Assembly (NCBI RefSeq): GCF_037126245.1
Contig: NZ_CP136925.1
Coordinates: 922,001-986,000, forward strand
Source: Mangrovimonas cancribranchiae
GTDB lineage: Bacteria; Bacteroidota; Bacteroidia; Flavobacteriales; Flavobacteriaceae
Direction: 5' to 3'
DNA: 64,000 nt
Shown: positions 9,564 to 19,435 of the stretch, piece after piece
How positions within the stretch are numbered: position 1 is the first letter of the stretch
How the letters are laid out: every line of letters begins with the position of its first letter
Position numbers and translations under genes: made by a program
The notes under the pieces: model-generated
Databases searched by the model: none
The model's input: the letters and a program-made list of their open reading frames with translations, nothing else
What the model was told of the DNA's origin: nothing

Positions 9564-10259
9564 CTAAATATTGTTTAAAGCGTCAACAAGTTGTGTTTTC
9601 TTATTTCTACTTAAAGGGATTTCGTAAGCGCCAACTTCTACGTTCTTGCTGTTAAATCTATCTATCTTATCTAGGTTTACAATATAAGATTTGTGTATTC
9701 TTAAAAACTTGCCTTCAGGTAATTCTTTTTCAAAAGCTTTCATAGTAGATAACACTACTAAACTTGTTTCTTCTGTAACCAGTTTAACGTAATCGCCAAG
9801 AGCTTCAATCCATTTAATGTCTTTAATGTAAACTTTTCTCTTTTTTAAATTACTTTTAACAAAAATGTGTTCGCCTTCTGTTTCATTAAAGTCCATTTTA
9901 AGCTTGTGTTGCTCTATGGCTTTATCTACAGCAGTATTAAAACGCTCTTTAGTAATGGGTTTGTGTAGGTAATCGGTGGCATCATAATTAAACGCTTTAA
10001 AAGCATATTCTGTTTTACCTGTTACAAAAATAATTTGGGGTTTATTATTAAGAACGTCTAATAGTTCAAAACCATTAAGTACAGGCATTTCAATATCCAA
10101 AAAGATTAAATCAACTTTATGGTTATTTAGGCCGTTTTTTGTTTCTAAGGCACTATTATATTCAGCGATTAAATTAAGAGACGGATGGTTTTCAATTAGC
10201 TTAACAATTGAAAGACGCTGTATTGCTGAATCGTCTACTACTACACAATTTAGAGTCAT
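9564..10259 (-). CDS. LytTR-family response regulator
   Basis: Two-component response regulator with an N-terminal receiver (residues about 3-118; phospho-acceptor Asp55 in LIFLDIEMP, conserved Lys in HKPITKERF) and a C-terminal LytTR DNA-binding domain (about 130-230; IKWIEALGDYVKLVT, FLRIHKSYIVNLDKI). In Bacteroidota such regulators usually pair with a LytS/YehU-type kinase, but no kinase is adjacent, so it is an orphan here. Two perfect 14-bp direct repeats lie just upstream and may be its own binding sites. Confidence 0.95.
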   Translation of the reverse strand: MTLNCVVVDDSAIQRLSIVKLIENHPSLNLIAEYNSALETKNGLNNHKVDLIFLDIEMPVLNGFELLDVLNNKPQIIFVTGKTEYAFKAFNYDATDYLHKPITKERFNTAVDKAIEQHKLKMDFNETEGEHIFVKSNLKKRKVYIKDIKWIEALGDYVKLVTEETSLVVLSTMKAFEKELPEGKFLRIHKSYIVNLDKIDRFNSKNVEVGAYEIPLSRNKKTQLVDALNNI

Positions 10260-10267
10260 AACATTAT

Positions 10268-10313
10268 AATATTTCGGTTAAGGTATCGACAATAGTACGA
10301 ATATTTCGGTTAA
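10268..10313 (-). promoter_or_regulatory. Pair of 14-bp direct repeats, candidate LytTR operator
   Basis: The sequence AATATTTCGGTTAA occurs at 10268-10281 and again, identically, at 10300-10313, an offset of 32 bp (about three helical turns) directly upstream of the LytTR regulator start. LytTR proteins bind direct repeats, so autoregulation is a reasonable inference. Confidence 0.5.
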
Positions 10314-10394
10314 AAACCAAAAAACATCGTTAAAATACTGTTTTTAACATATCTTTAACAGGTGAAACTTTCGGGATAATAAGATGGGATAAAG

Positions 10395-10425
10395 TTGTAA
10401 GATATAAATAAAATAATTATTTTTG
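10395..10425 (+). promoter_or_regulatory. Promoter of the rpsF-rpsR-rplI operon
   Basis: TTG at 10395-10397, a 20-nt spacer, then TATTTTTG at 10418-10425. This matches the Bacteroidota -33/-7 promoter (TTG / TAnnTTTG). Transcription would start about 25 nt before the rpsF ATG at 10457. Confidence 0.7.
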
Positions 10426-10456
10426 CACCCATTTTAACAATAAAATAGATTTTAAC

Positions 10457-10795
10457 ATGAATCATTATGAAACTGTTTTCATCTTGAATCCCGTTTTATC
10501 TGAAACACAGATAAAGGAAACAGTAAAGAAATACGAAGATTTTCTTGTTTCTAAAGGTGCAAAGATGATATCGAAAGAAGATTGGGGACTAAAAAAATTA
10601 GCTTACCCAATTCAAAACAAAAAAAGTGGTTTTTATCACTTATTTGAGTACACTGTACCAGGAGAAGCAATCTCTCAATTAGAGGTAGAGTTTAGACGTG
10701 ACGAGCGTTTTATGCGTTATTTAACTGTAAAACTAGACAAGCACGCTGTAGCTTGGGCTGAAGAAAGAAGAAAAAGAAACAAACAAAAAGCTTAA
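10457..10795 (+). CDS. rpsF: 30S ribosomal protein S6
   Basis: Small-subunit ribosomal protein that forms a heterodimer with S18 on the platform of the 30S subunit. The 112-residue sequence begins [16 protein letters not shown], contains [17 protein letters not shown] and [16 protein letters not shown], and ends in a basic tail, all typical of S6. It is the first gene of the compact operon rpsF-rpsR-rplI; unlike in E. coli there is no priB or ssb between the genes. Confidence 0.99.
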   Translation: MNHYETVFILNPVLSETQIKETVKKYEDFLVSKGAKMISKEDWGLKKLAYPIQNKKSGFYHLFEYTVPGEAISQLEVEFRRDERFMRYLTVKLDKHAVAWAEERRKRNKQKA

Positions 10796-10797
10796 TT

Positions 10798-11097
10798 ATG
10801 TCAACATCTATTGAACAACAAGCAAAAGGAAAAAAAGACGGTGAGATTAGATATCTTACGCCGCTTAACATAGAAACTTCTAAAGAGAAGAAATACTGCC
10901 GTTTCAAGAAATACGGTATTAAGTATATCGATTATAAAGATCCAGAATTCTTATTACAATTTGTAAACGAACAAGGTAAAATTTTACCACGTCGTTTAAC
11001 TGGAACATCATTAAAATATCAAAGAAAAGTTTCTGTTGCTATTAAAAGAGCGCGTCATTTAGCGTTAATGCCATACGTGACAGATTTATTAAAATAA
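10798..11097 (+). CDS. rpsR: 30S ribosomal protein S18
   Basis: Small-subunit ribosomal protein, partner of S6. At 99 aa it shows the S18 core [23 protein letters not shown] (quoted in part: [12 protein letters not shown]) followed by [20 protein letters not shown]. It has an N-terminal extension carrying [11 protein letters not shown], as in other Flavobacteriia. It starts 2 nt after the rpsF stop. Confidence 0.99.
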   Translation: MSTSIEQQAKGKKDGEIRYLTPLNIETSKEKKYCRFKKYGIKYIDYKDPEFLLQFVNEQGKILPRRLTGTSLKYQRKVSVAIKRARHLALMPYVTDLLK

Positions 11098-11109
11098 AAT
11101 ATCATAACA

Positions 11110-11571
11110 ATGGAACTTATATTAAAACAAGACGTTGAGAATTTAGGATTTAAAGACGATATTGTAACAGTTAAGAGCGGTTATGGTAGAAACTTTTTAA
11201 TTCCTCAAGGGCACGCGGTTTTAGCAACATCTTCTGCAAAGAAAGTGTTAGCTGAAAACTTAAAGCAAAGAGCCTTTAAAGAAAAGAAAATTATCGAAGA
11301 AGCAGAAAAAACAGCAGAAGCTATTAAGGCATTAAACCTTAAAATTACAGCTAAAGCTACTGAAGGTGCTTCTGCAGGTGACAAGTTATTTGGTTCTGTA
11401 ACTAAATTAGACCTTGTTAGCGCATTCGAAAAAGAAGGACATACTGTTGATAAGAAATTTATCAGTATTGTAGGTGGAAACATTAAACGTTTAGGGCTTT
11501 ACTCAGCTGCTATTCGTTTACATCGTGAAGTAACCTTCGATATCGAGTTTGAGGTTATTCCAGAAAACTAA
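11110..11571 (+). CDS. rplI: 50S ribosomal protein L9
   Basis: Large-subunit protein at the base of the L1 stalk. The 153-residue sequence shows the N-terminal domain MELILKQDVENLGFKDD with GYGRNFLIPQGHAV, a long central helix (about residues 40-78) and the C-terminal domain including GDKLFGSVTKLDLV. It is the last gene of the operon and is followed by a strong terminator. Confidence 0.99.
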   Translation: MELILKQDVENLGFKDDIVTVKSGYGRNFLIPQGHAVLATSSAKKVLAENLKQRAFKEKKIIEEAEKTAEAIKALNLKITAKATEGASAGDKLFGSVTKLDLVSAFEKEGHTVDKKFISIVGGNIKRLGLYSAAIRLHREVTFDIEFEVIPEN

Positions 11572-11590
11572 ACAATAATTTCTATATAAA

Positions 11591-11619
11591 AAGCCTCAAC
11601 CTTAGTTGGGGCTTTTTTT
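11591..11619 (+). terminator. Rho-independent terminator of the rpsF operon
   Basis: A stem of about ten pairs (AAGCCTCAAC with GTTGGGGCTT, including a T-G pair), loop CTTA, followed by seven Ts. Confidence 0.92.
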
Positions 11620-11649
11620 ATTATTACATGTTCAAGAAAACAACATTTC

Positions 11650-12117
11650 ATGAAATACGCAAGACTAACAAAAGAACAGTTTGAAGAGTTAAACCAAGAG
11701 TTTATTAACTTTCTAGCTACACAATCTATTACTGCAGATGAGTGGGCAGATATTAAAACAAACAAACCAGAAGTAGCCGAGCAAGAGCTAGATGTGTTTA
11801 GCGATTTAGTTTGGGAGGGTGTTTTAAAGCAAGTAAACTATGTGGAACATATCTCGTCACAGCAAATGCATTTATTCCATTTTGCTGAAGAACATATGCA
11901 TGCTATTGCCATCAAGTTAAATAACGGTATTGATATTACAACCAGCGATGGGTATAATTGGTTACGTGAAAACTTAATGAATGATGAGGTAGAGTTTCAA
12001 CAAGCCAAGAAAAACTATTCAAACGATAGAAATGCTGATAAGTTTAAACTTATTCAGCAAGGAAGCAGTATTACAAAAGGCGATTTGTTTAAGTTTTTTG
12101 ATAACTTGATTAATTAA
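11650..12117 (+). CDS. DUF6495-like cytoplasmic protein of unknown function
   Basis: A 155-residue, acidic, mostly helical protein with no signal peptide or membrane segment. The opening KYARLTKEQFEELNQEFINF and ELDVFSDLVWEGVL resemble a short protein family conserved through Flavobacteriia (DUF6495 as I recall it; the number should be verified). It is bracketed by two terminators, so it is probably a single-gene transcript. No function can be given. Confidence 0.75.
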   Translation: MKYARLTKEQFEELNQEFINFLATQSITADEWADIKTNKPEVAEQELDVFSDLVWEGVLKQVNYVEHISSQQMHLFHFAEEHMHAIAIKLNNGIDITTSDGYNWLRENLMNDEVEFQQAKKNYSNDRNADKFKLIQQGSSITKGDLFKFFDNLIN

Positions 12118-12126
12118 TAAGTTTGT

Positions 12127-12157
12127 TAGTTCGCATATAGCCGAGAACTATTTTTTT
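12127..12157 (+). terminator. Terminator after the DUF6495-like gene
   Basis: A six-pair stem TAGTTC/GAACTA around a 12-nt loop, followed by seven Ts. The stem is short but well placed 10 nt after the stop codon. Confidence 0.65.
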
Positions 12158-12207
12158 GATAATTTTGTCTAATACTTAAAAAGACACCTGATTTTCCAGA
12201 CATAAAT

Positions 12208-13578
12208 ATGGCACAAAAACCAAGCATTCCTAAAGGTACCAGAGATTTTAACCCAGAACAAGTTGCTAAGCGTAACTATATTTTTAATACCATACAAACC
12301 CAGTTTGAGCGCTTTGGATTTCAACCTATAGAAACTCCAAGTTTTGAAAACTCCGACACCCTTATGGGGAAATATGGCGACGAAGGTGACCGACTCATTT
12401 TTAAAATTTTAAACTCAGGTGATTTTTTAAGAAAAGTAGAAGATTCACTTTACACCGAGAAGAATGCTACAAAATTAACACCCAAAATCTCTGAAAAAGC
12501 GCTTCGTTACGATTTAACAGTGCCGTTTGCACGTTATGTTGTTCAGCATCAAAACGACATAGAATTTCCATTTAAACGTTACCAAATGCAACCTGTTTGG
12601 CGCGCCGACAGACCACAAAAAGGACGTTTTAGAGAGTTTTATCAATGCGATGCCGATGTTGTTGGAAGTACATCGCTTTGGCAAGAAGTAGAGTTTGTGC
12701 AATTATACGACGCTGTATTTTCAGCCTTACAATTAGAAGGTGTTACCATAAAAATCAATAACCGTAAAATATTATCTGGAATAGCCGAAGTTATTGGAGC
12801 TAGCGATAAGTTAATCGATTTTACAGTCGCTTTAGATAAACTTGATAAAATAGGCGAGGAGAAAGTCAAAGAAGAGATGCTTGCTAAAGGTATTTCGGAA
12901 GAAGGCATTAATAAACTTCAACCACTTTTCGAGCTTAAAGGCGATTTTGCAACGCAAATACAGCAATTACAAGATATTTTAAGTGTTTCAGAAGAAGGAC
13001 AAAAAGGAATTGAGGAGCTTCAATTTATTAATACAGCCATAGCCGAACTTGGTTTACAAACGGCCAAGCTACAATTAGATGTTACTTTAGCGCGTGGTTT
13101 AAATTACTATACAGGTGCTATTTTTGAAGTAGCTGCTCCAGAAGGTGTTAAAATGGGCTCTATTGGTGGCGGCGGTAGATACGATGATCTTACAGGGATT
13201 TTTGGTCTTAAAAACATGAGTGGCGTTGGTATTAGTTTTGGCTTGGACAGAATTTATTTGGTTCTTGAAGAATTAAATTTGTTCCCCAATACGGTTAATA
13301 AAAATATTAAGGCGTTATTTATAAATTTTGGCGATAACGAAGCACTTTATGCTATCAAAGCCGTTAAAGCATTACGTAATCATAACATTAATACAGAGCT
13401 TTATCCAGATGCTGCCAAAATGGGTAAGCAAATGAAACACGCCGATAAAAGGCAAATTCCATATACTGTTTTAGTGGGTGAGAAGGAAATGGAAAGCTCA
13501 AAATATACTTTAAAACACATGGTTTCTGGAGAACAGGAACAGCTTAGTTTAGATGAACTTATTGCTAAATTAGCATAA
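12208..13578 (+). CDS. hisS: Histidine--tRNA ligase
   Basis: Class II aminoacyl-tRNA synthetase charging tRNA-His. The 456-residue sequence shows the N-terminal PKGTRDFNPEQ, motif 1 region LRYDLTVPFARYVV, motif 2 QPVWRADRPQKGRFREFYQC, the histidine-specific ARGLNYYTGAIFE and motif 3 GGGGRYDDL with GISFGLDRI. A C-terminal anticodon-binding domain follows (about residue 360 on). It is monocistronic, ending at a bidirectional terminator. Confidence 0.99.
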   Translation: MAQKPSIPKGTRDFNPEQVAKRNYIFNTIQTQFERFGFQPIETPSFENSDTLMGKYGDEGDRLIFKILNSGDFLRKVEDSLYTEKNATKLTPKISEKALRYDLTVPFARYVVQHQNDIEFPFKRYQMQPVWRADRPQKGRFREFYQCDADVVGSTSLWQEVEFVQLYDAVFSALQLEGVTIKINNRKILSGIAEVIGASDKLIDFTVALDKLDKIGEEKVKEEMLAKGISEEGINKLQPLFELKGDFATQIQQLQDILSVSEEGQKGIEELQFINTAIAELGLQTAKLQLDVTLARGLNYYTGAIFEVAAPEGVKMGSIGGGGRYDDLTGIFGLKNMSGVGISFGLDRIYLVLEELNLFPNTVNKNIKALFINFGDNEALYAIKAVKALRNHNINTELYPDAAKMGKQMKHADKRQIPYTVLVGEKEMESSKYTLKHMVSGEQEQLSLDELIAKLA

Positions 13579-13608
13579 AAAAAGGTCTCGTTTTTGCGAG
13601 ACCTTTTT
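13579..13608. terminator. Bidirectional terminator between hisS and the surface-protein array
   Basis: Perfect stem AAAAGGTCTCG/CGAGACCTTTT with a six-base loop, flanked by As on one side and Ts on the other, so it can serve both convergent genes. Confidence 0.92.
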
Positions 13609-13635
13609 GGTTGCATACCTTTTGTTAATAGGTGT

Positions 13636-16600
13636 TTAATTATTAACAAGTACTTTTTTAGTTATCGTATTATTATCGTTAGTGTTTACTTGAATTATAT
13701 ATGTTCCAGTACTTAATTGTTGTGTTTTAATTGTAGTTAATGTAGCTGTTTCTACATTATTGAACGTAAATAATTTTTGTCCAAGAATAGTTGTCATTTC
13801 AACTGATTCTACTGTAACTAGTTTTGGATTGTGAATAACAATACTTTGACTGTTGTTAGAATAATGCGCCTGTAAGTTGTTTGCATTAACTAAACTATCT
13901 TCTGTACTTAATGATTGATTAGCAAATGTAATTTCAAATCGGTCTAAGTATTCACCAGCATCTAAATAAAATTCATAACGACTTTCTCTTAAGTCGTGAT
14001 AAATACCTAATTCTTTATCATGTGCGTAAATATCAAGATGATCAGGAACGTTTTCAAGAATATCGATAGTAATGTTGTTTAACCCATTATCATCAGTGTG
14101 AATGCCTAAAGGTAAAATAGTACTCTGATTGATAGTATCAATTCCTTGAACCGTGTATTTGTCGTCATTTAACATCCAATACATGTCATCAATTTGGTCT
14201 TCGTTAGTAAGGCCATCAAATCCCCAATCAAAACCTTGAGAAGCTCGAGCGTCAACAGTTACTAATAATTGACGATGAATGGTGTTTACAGAGTTGAAAC
14301 CTATGCGTAATTTCATTCTGTTATCAACAGTTGTAGCTTGTTGTTGATTAGCACCATCATTTCTCATGAAAACTGAAGCTGATGTACCTTCTTTTTGAAA
14401 CACACGTTGTCCGTTATTAAAATTAATATCACCAGTTGAGTCGCCTGTAACAAAGAAGCCTTGACCAACAGGAATGTATCTTCCTGGCGTTTTAGTACCA
14501 GTACCTACTTGGGCAACGTCTGGATCTGGTGTACCCCAAGCAGCAGCAGGAACACCTCCAGCGAGGTTGTAAGTTCCGTAACCACCTTGGTATTCGGCTA
14601 GTACATGTGAACCGCCACCCCAGTGTTCCCAGAAATAAAGGGTTCCACTAATTAAGGCATCACCTTCTGGAGCAGATCCTGTATAATCTAAAGTTGGTCC
14701 GTTATCTAAAATAAATTGTTCGGCATCTATAGCAGAAGGGTATGGATTACCTACTAAATAGTCGTTTCCTGAGTTTAATGTAAGGTTAATATCGCCATTA
14801 TTTGGTTTACCATCAAAAACATAATTTTGTTCAAGTGATACGTTACCATTTGTGTTAGCAACTCCTTTCATGGTAAAACCTTCACCAGCTAAAATGGTTC
14901 CTGTATGTCTTACATGTTGCCATGATGAATAGTCGCCGCTTGGTAGGTTGCCAAATTTCCATAACCAATAACTAGCAATACTAACTGGGCTTGAAGAACT
15001 ACCATTATAGCCACCAACAAAATTAATATTTGTAGGAGAGGCAGAGTTTGTCCCGTCTTTTAAAATATTACTATTTAAACTATAACTGTAATTGTTAGGA
15101 TTTGCAGTTGTTGTTACACCAACAGGAGAACTCCAGTAGTTATATGTAAATAAGTCTCTAGTACCTTGTTGGTCTTTTTCTAAGTTACCTGTTGTGCCTA
15201 CAACCAAGTCGCTATTTAATGTTTGAATAAGTTGTGATTCGCCTTCTAAATCTATTTTTCCATCTAAATTTAGGTAATGCGATATGGTTATACCAAATCC
15301 AGTTTCGCTGGTGTTATCACCATTAACGGTTAATTCGTTGCTGTCAATCATTAGAGCTAACACATTTCTGTTGCCATTGTTTCCAGAGGCAAGGCTACTA
15401 TTGTCCATTGTTACATTATGATTGGTTTCAACAATATTCCAATCAACAGTAATCGAATTATCAACTATAGAATTGGCTCCTGGCATAGTTTGCACAGTTC
15501 CGTTTGTCCATGTTGTTGCGGTATCCCAATCGCCATTAGCTGTTGATTGGTAAGGTAATGGAGCCGTTTGTTTGTCAACAGTTCTTAAATGTCTTAAAGC
15601 ACCTTGATGCCCATTTCCAGATTCATCTTTAGTATTGGTATAAGTATATGTAGACATTGGATAATAACCAGCTAAGCTATTCCAAGGTAATGTGTTTACA
15701 TCATTTTTAGTAGGTGTAATACTTCTAGATTCGAAATAAGCTCCTTCAACAAAATTACTGTTTTCTAAAATTTCTTGGTTCATGATAAAATGAAGTTCAT
15801 CTAGAGATAAGGCCACATCCCAAACTCTTACTTCGTCTATATTTCCGTGAAAGAAAGCTTCAGGAGTATTTTTTGCTGCAGCACCAATATAAAATGAGTG
15901 GTTTGTGTTAGGTGGTGCCGATAGGCTTTGCGATGTAGATTCTACACCATCAATATACATGGTTGCATTACCACTATTATAAATAACAGCTATATGATGC
16001 CATTGATTTTCTGGTATAATAACATTAGAAGTTATGGTTTGTGTTCCTGAGTTACCCCAAGACATTTCGGCATAACCGCTATTGTTTATTTTTAAGTCGT
16101 AACCGTTGGTATAACTAGCATCTCGTTTGGATAAAATGGATGTATTTCCAGAATTGGTATCTCTTTTTACCCAGGCAGATATGGTAAATTCTGAGGAGTT
16201 TAAATCCAAGGCATCTTCCATATCGATATAATCTGTAGTACCGTTAAAGGCAATGGATCTAGTGTAAACTACTTCTGGAGCCCAACCAAAAGTAATGTAT
16301 TTTGTGCCATCAAAATCATAATCAGTGGTCAATGTGGCTTCTCCAAGTTCGTTGGTGGTTTCGGTCATTACCCTATAATCTGCAGTTGGACCAAAGTTTG
16401 GAGTATCTGAAATAAACATAAGATAACGTCCATCTGGTGGTGTTGCTGTTCGTATGGCGTTTTTGAGTATTTGGACTTCTACTGTAGGTATATCACCACC
16501 TCTTTCCACAACTTTCCAAGTTCTGGCAATACCATTAAACTCTACTTCAGTTTCTAAGGCAGGAGAGATATCTTCGCTCATATTAATTTGAACGGTAACT

Positions 16601-19188
16601 TGCGGACCATGTAAGCTTTCACCATCATTTCCCCACATCAAAAACTGTTTGTCACTAAATGTTGTACCATTATTGGTAATGTTTTCGTGGTTTGTGTCAT
16701 ATACTTGACTTAGTCCCATTGTTAAAACCCCTTGACTTCTATAGTTGTCGTCAAGGTCTGTATGGGAGTGTGTGGCAGTAGCATTATTGACACTTCTGGA
16801 TTGTTTTTGCAGCAATTCTGAGGCATCATCACGACCAATACCGGCAATGTCATAATTAAAGTTTTCAGCATCTGCATCCCATATTACGTTACCATCGCTG
16901 TCCACATAATCTTGAGATGTGCCATTTGAGCCAAGTGTGATACCGTACTTAATGCCCAAATAAGATTGAATACGATTACGTTCTTGCGTAAGATCAATGT
17001 CATTTTTTCTTGAATCATAAGTTATGATTTCAGCAATTCTGCCATCAAAGCTACCATCCCAATATTGACTGCGTCCTATCCAATAACGTGTGTTGTTCAC
17101 TCGTGCATATGCCTCTGGTTCATTGTCTACATTACCTACATTGTTGGCATTGAAATATAGCTCCATATTATCATTGATCGTATTCTCTCTAAAATTAACA
17201 ATGCCCACTTGGTTGTAATTGGTACCTGAATTTGTATCTGCACGGCCAAAACCTGTGCCCGGGTACTCATCAACGTCTGCATCTTCTCCGGTAGTTCCTA
17301 AGCAATATGTTAATCGTTCATTATAGACACGAGCAGAATAGGCACCATATCCAAAACCAGTTACATCTTCGTTGTATGTATTTCCAGAAGGGTCTGTACT
17401 GGTAAAGGTATCCAATGGAATCATACTGGTAGTAATTGTAGGGTCAGGGAATGCAACTATAAAGGCATCGCTACTATTGAATCCACCTGTACCCTTTAGT
17501 TCTTGTCTATCGCTGTTGATGTAAGTCATGTCAGACCAAGCTGTAGTATTGTCGTTTTGAAACTCAACAACGGGATTGAAGTTGATGTTTCTATTAACAT
17601 TGTGCATATACACGGGAGCCATAAAGTCTTCAACGGTTTCGGCATGGTTGCCTTTGCCTTTGTCGGCCCAAAAAGTAACATCTGTACCATCACCTGCGAT
17701 TGTTGAGCCATCTACGGTATTGGCTTTTAACCATAGGTCTAAGTTGCTTGCAACCCCGCCTGGACCATTGGTTGGCGAACAGTATGTTGTTCCTGTAATG
17801 GTAATGTTGTCTATATAGACATAATCACTACTGCCATTGGCATCATTTCGTAATCTAAATTGCGCGGTTGCACTTGCTGGAAAACTAAAATCATCCTTAA
17901 AGAGGGTAGCTGTTTTACTATGGAACGCGTTATTAATAAAGTCTCCTGTTTTGTTTAGTGAGGTACTGTACTCTCCTCTTCTATATTCAGAAACAGTCTG
18001 CCAGGAAGCAGAATTGTTCTCTCTATAGTCTATATAAAAAGTTTCATAAGAATCCATACCAGAGGCATAGAAAAAGAACTTTAGATCCACTTTGTCATAA
18101 TCTGACAAGCTAAACGAAGGGGAAATCGCTTGTCCATCTTCTCGTAGGCGTATGCTATAGTTCCCTGAGTAAGCTCTTGAACTATAGTTTTCTCTGCTAG
18201 CATTGCTATCAGATGTGTCCCAGCCTTGGTTGCCGCCTTCATAACTATAGTTGCCTAATACTGTCGATCCACACGGAGGGGGTGTAATTCCCGTTCCTTG
18301 AATGTTGAAATTGTAAGGATTCTCATCGCTATCATCGTTGGCAATGGAAACTGTGGCGCTTCTAAGTCCAAGAGCACTAGGCGCAAATTCTATGGCAAAT
18401 ACTGTATTGTTTCCTGCTGCTATTGTTGAAGCGGGTATGGTTGTGACTGTAAAATCTCCAGCGTGGGTACCACTAATGTTTACATAAGGAGAACTTCCGG
18501 TTAAATTTAAATCGTTGCTTCCGCCGAGGTTTTCAATTATAAAAATATTGTTGTTTGATCCGCCTGGATAGTTTACATTTCCAAAGTCGGTGTTGTCTGT
18601 AGGATCAGGAGTTATGTCGCCATCGTTTATGGTATTGCCGTTTCCTGTTATTTCAATTTCTTGAGCTGGGTTGGAAGCAATGAGGTTAACTGTATAATCT
18701 TCTGTTTCTCCATAATTGTAAGTTCCACAATTACTGGGTAGGTTGTTATACCTAACGATTACTCTCATTCTTGTAGATCCAGAAACAGCAGAAAGAGGAA
18801 CTGAAATATTTCCTGATGTTGAATAAATACTTGAAGGCCCTGTTGAGAAAGCAAGTTCACCAGAATCATTAAAATCATCATCACCATTCCAATCTATCCA
18901 TACTCTAAATCCAACAGGGTAATTGTTGGTTTTGTTAGCTTCTAAATTTAGAGTATAAGTTGTTCCTATATCTAAATCAGTACTTATTGCCGTATAATCA
19001 GAATAACCAGTTGTTGTGACTCCGTCACCTGTTGAGTTATTGATTGAGTTTAACTCAACTAAACCTATAGACATATAGTAGTCATTGTTTCCGGATGAGT
19101 TGCAATATTGAGAGTAAGCAGTGCTTGAAAATACAAGCACACTAATAAGCAGTAGGTACTTTGATACCTGTTGAGTATAATTTTTCAT
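13636..19188 (-). CDS. Giant secreted T9SS-exported protein (GEVED, choice-of-anchor, LamG domains)
   Basis: An 1850-residue cell-surface or secreted protein. In order: signal peptide (1-26, ending AYSQ); a GEVED-type domain (about 36-172, with FRVWIDWNGDDDFND and YGETEDYTV); a choice-of-anchor D/ASH-like beta domain (about 175-302); a MAM-like jelly roll (about 305-470); a long domain with LDLWLKANTVDGS and LGIKYGITL (about 478-790); a LamG/ConA-like domain (about 973-1140, FTISAWVKRD and GNIDEVRVWDVAL); a C-terminal module with VGNPYPSAIDA (about 1475); and a T9SS type A sorting domain (about 1775-1850). The last two modules are shared with the other array members. It probably binds carbohydrate or surfaces; no catalytic motif is seen. 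Confidence 0.9.
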   Translation of the reverse strand: MKNYTQQVSKYLLLISVLVFSSTAYSQYCNSSGNNDYYMSIGLVELNSINNSTGDGVTTTGYSDYTAISTDLDIGTTYTLNLEANKTNNYPVGFRVWIDWNGDDDFNDSGELAFSTGPSSIYSTSGNISVPLSAVSGSTRMRVIVRYNNLPSNCGTYNYGETEDYTVNLIASNPAQEIEITGNGNTINDGDITPDPTDNTDFGNVNYPGGSNNNIFIIENLGGSNDLNLTGSSPYVNISGTHAGDFTVTTIPASTIAAGNNTVFAIEFAPSALGLRSATVSIANDDSDENPYNFNIQGTGITPPPCGSTVLGNYSYEGGNQGWDTSDSNASRENYSSRAYSGNYSIRLREDGQAISPSFSLSDYDKVDLKFFFYASGMDSYETFYIDYRENNSASWQTVSEYRRGEYSTSLNKTGDFINNAFHSKTATLFKDDFSFPASATAQFRLRNDANGSSDYVYIDNITITGTTYCSPTNGPGGVASNLDLWLKANTVDGSTIAGDGTDVTFWADKGKGNHAETVEDFMAPVYMHNVNRNINFNPVVEFQNDNTTAWSDMTYINSDRQELKGTGGFNSSDAFIVAFPDPTITTSMIPLDTFTSTDPSGNTYNEDVTGFGYGAYSARVYNERLTYCLGTTGEDADVDEYPGTGFGRADTNSGTNYNQVGIVNFRENTINDNMELYFNANNVGNVDNEPEAYARVNNTRYWIGRSQYWDGSFDGRIAEIITYDSRKNDIDLTQERNRIQSYLGIKYGITLGSNGTSQDYVDSDGNVIWDADAENFNYDIAGIGRDDASELLQKQSRSVNNATATHSHTDLDDNYRSQGVLTMGLSQVYDTNHENITNNGTTFSDKQFLMWGNDGESLHGPQVTVQINMSEDISPALETEVEFNGIARTWKVVERGGDIPTVEVQILKNAIRTATPPDGRYLMFISDTPNFGPTADYRVMTETTNELGEATLTTDYDFDGTKYITFGWAPEVVYTRSIAFNGTTDYIDMEDALDLNSSEFTISAWVKRDTNSGNTSILSKRDASYTNGYDLKINNSGYAEMSWGNSGTQTITSNVIIPENQWHHIAVIYNSGNATMYIDGVESTSQSLSAPPNTNHSFYIGAAAKNTPEAFFHGNIDEVRVWDVALSLDELHFIMNQEILENSNFVEGAYFESRSITPTKNDVNTLPWNSLAGYYPMSTYTYTNTKDESGNGHQGALRHLRTVDKQTAPLPYQSTANGDWDTATTWTNGTVQTMPGANSIVDNSITVDWNIVETNHNVTMDNSSLASGNNGNRNVLALMIDSNELTVNGDNTSETGFGITISHYLNLDGKIDLEGESQLIQTLNSDLVVGTTGNLEKDQQGTRDLFTYNYWSSPVGVTTTANPNNYSYSLNSNILKDGTNSASPTNINFVGGYNGSSSSPVSIASYWLWKFGNLPSGDYSSWQHVRHTGTILAGEGFTMKGVANTNGNVSLEQNYVFDGKPNNGDINLTLNSGNDYLVGNPYPSAIDAEQFILDNGPTLDYTGSAPEGDALISGTLYFWEHWGGGSHVLAEYQGGYGTYNLAGGVPAAAWGTPDPDVAQVGTGTKTPGRYIPVGQGFFVTGDSTGDINFNNGQRVFQKEGTSASVFMRNDGANQQQATTVDNRMKLRIGFNSVNTIHRQLLVTVDARASQGFDWGFDGLTNEDQIDDMYWMLNDDKYTVQGIDTINQSTILPLGIHTDDNGLNNITIDILENVPDHLDIYAHDKELGIYHDLRESRYEFYLDAGEYLDRFEITFANQSLSTEDSLVNANNLQAHYSNNSQSIVIHNPKLVTVESVEMTTILGQKLFTFNNVETATLTTIKTQQLSTGTYIIQVNTNDNNTITKKVLVNN

Positions 19189-19227
19189 AAGCGGTTAAAT
19201 TTTAGTTTAGGACTAAAAATTATAGGA

Positions 19228-19280
19228 CAAACATAAACATCAATTCTGTGAAATGCAAATAAATTCGATGAAACGCAATT
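19228..19280 (-). promoter_or_regulatory. Promoter plus conserved upstream element of the 1850-aa gene
   Basis: On the minus strand: GCGTTTCATCGAAT (19276-19263), then TTTG (19259-19256), a 20-nt spacer and TATGTTTG (19235-19228), a perfect -7 box. The G of ATCG lies 38 bp upstream of the last base of the -7 box. A second, weaker copy of the element (TGCATTTCACAGAATT) overlaps the spacer. Similar elements precede the other array genes. Confidence 0.6.
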
Positions 19281-19383
19281 ATATAAGTGTAATTATTTGA
19301 TTTTGAGTTAAATATGAATTTAGGATTTTATGGTTTTAAATGTAAAATGTTTTTGTAAATATTTGACAGTCAATATGTAAATA

Positions 19384-19414
19384 AAAAAGGCTGTGGATGT
19401 CCACAACCTTTTTT
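19384..19414 (-). terminator. Terminator of the M14 peptidase gene
   Basis: A-rich flank, eight-pair GC-rich stem (GGTTGTGG with CCACAGCC on the minus strand, one T-G pair) and a T run, 22 nt beyond the stop codon. Confidence 0.88.
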
Positions 19415-19435
19415 ATAGGAAATAGGCTACAAAGC

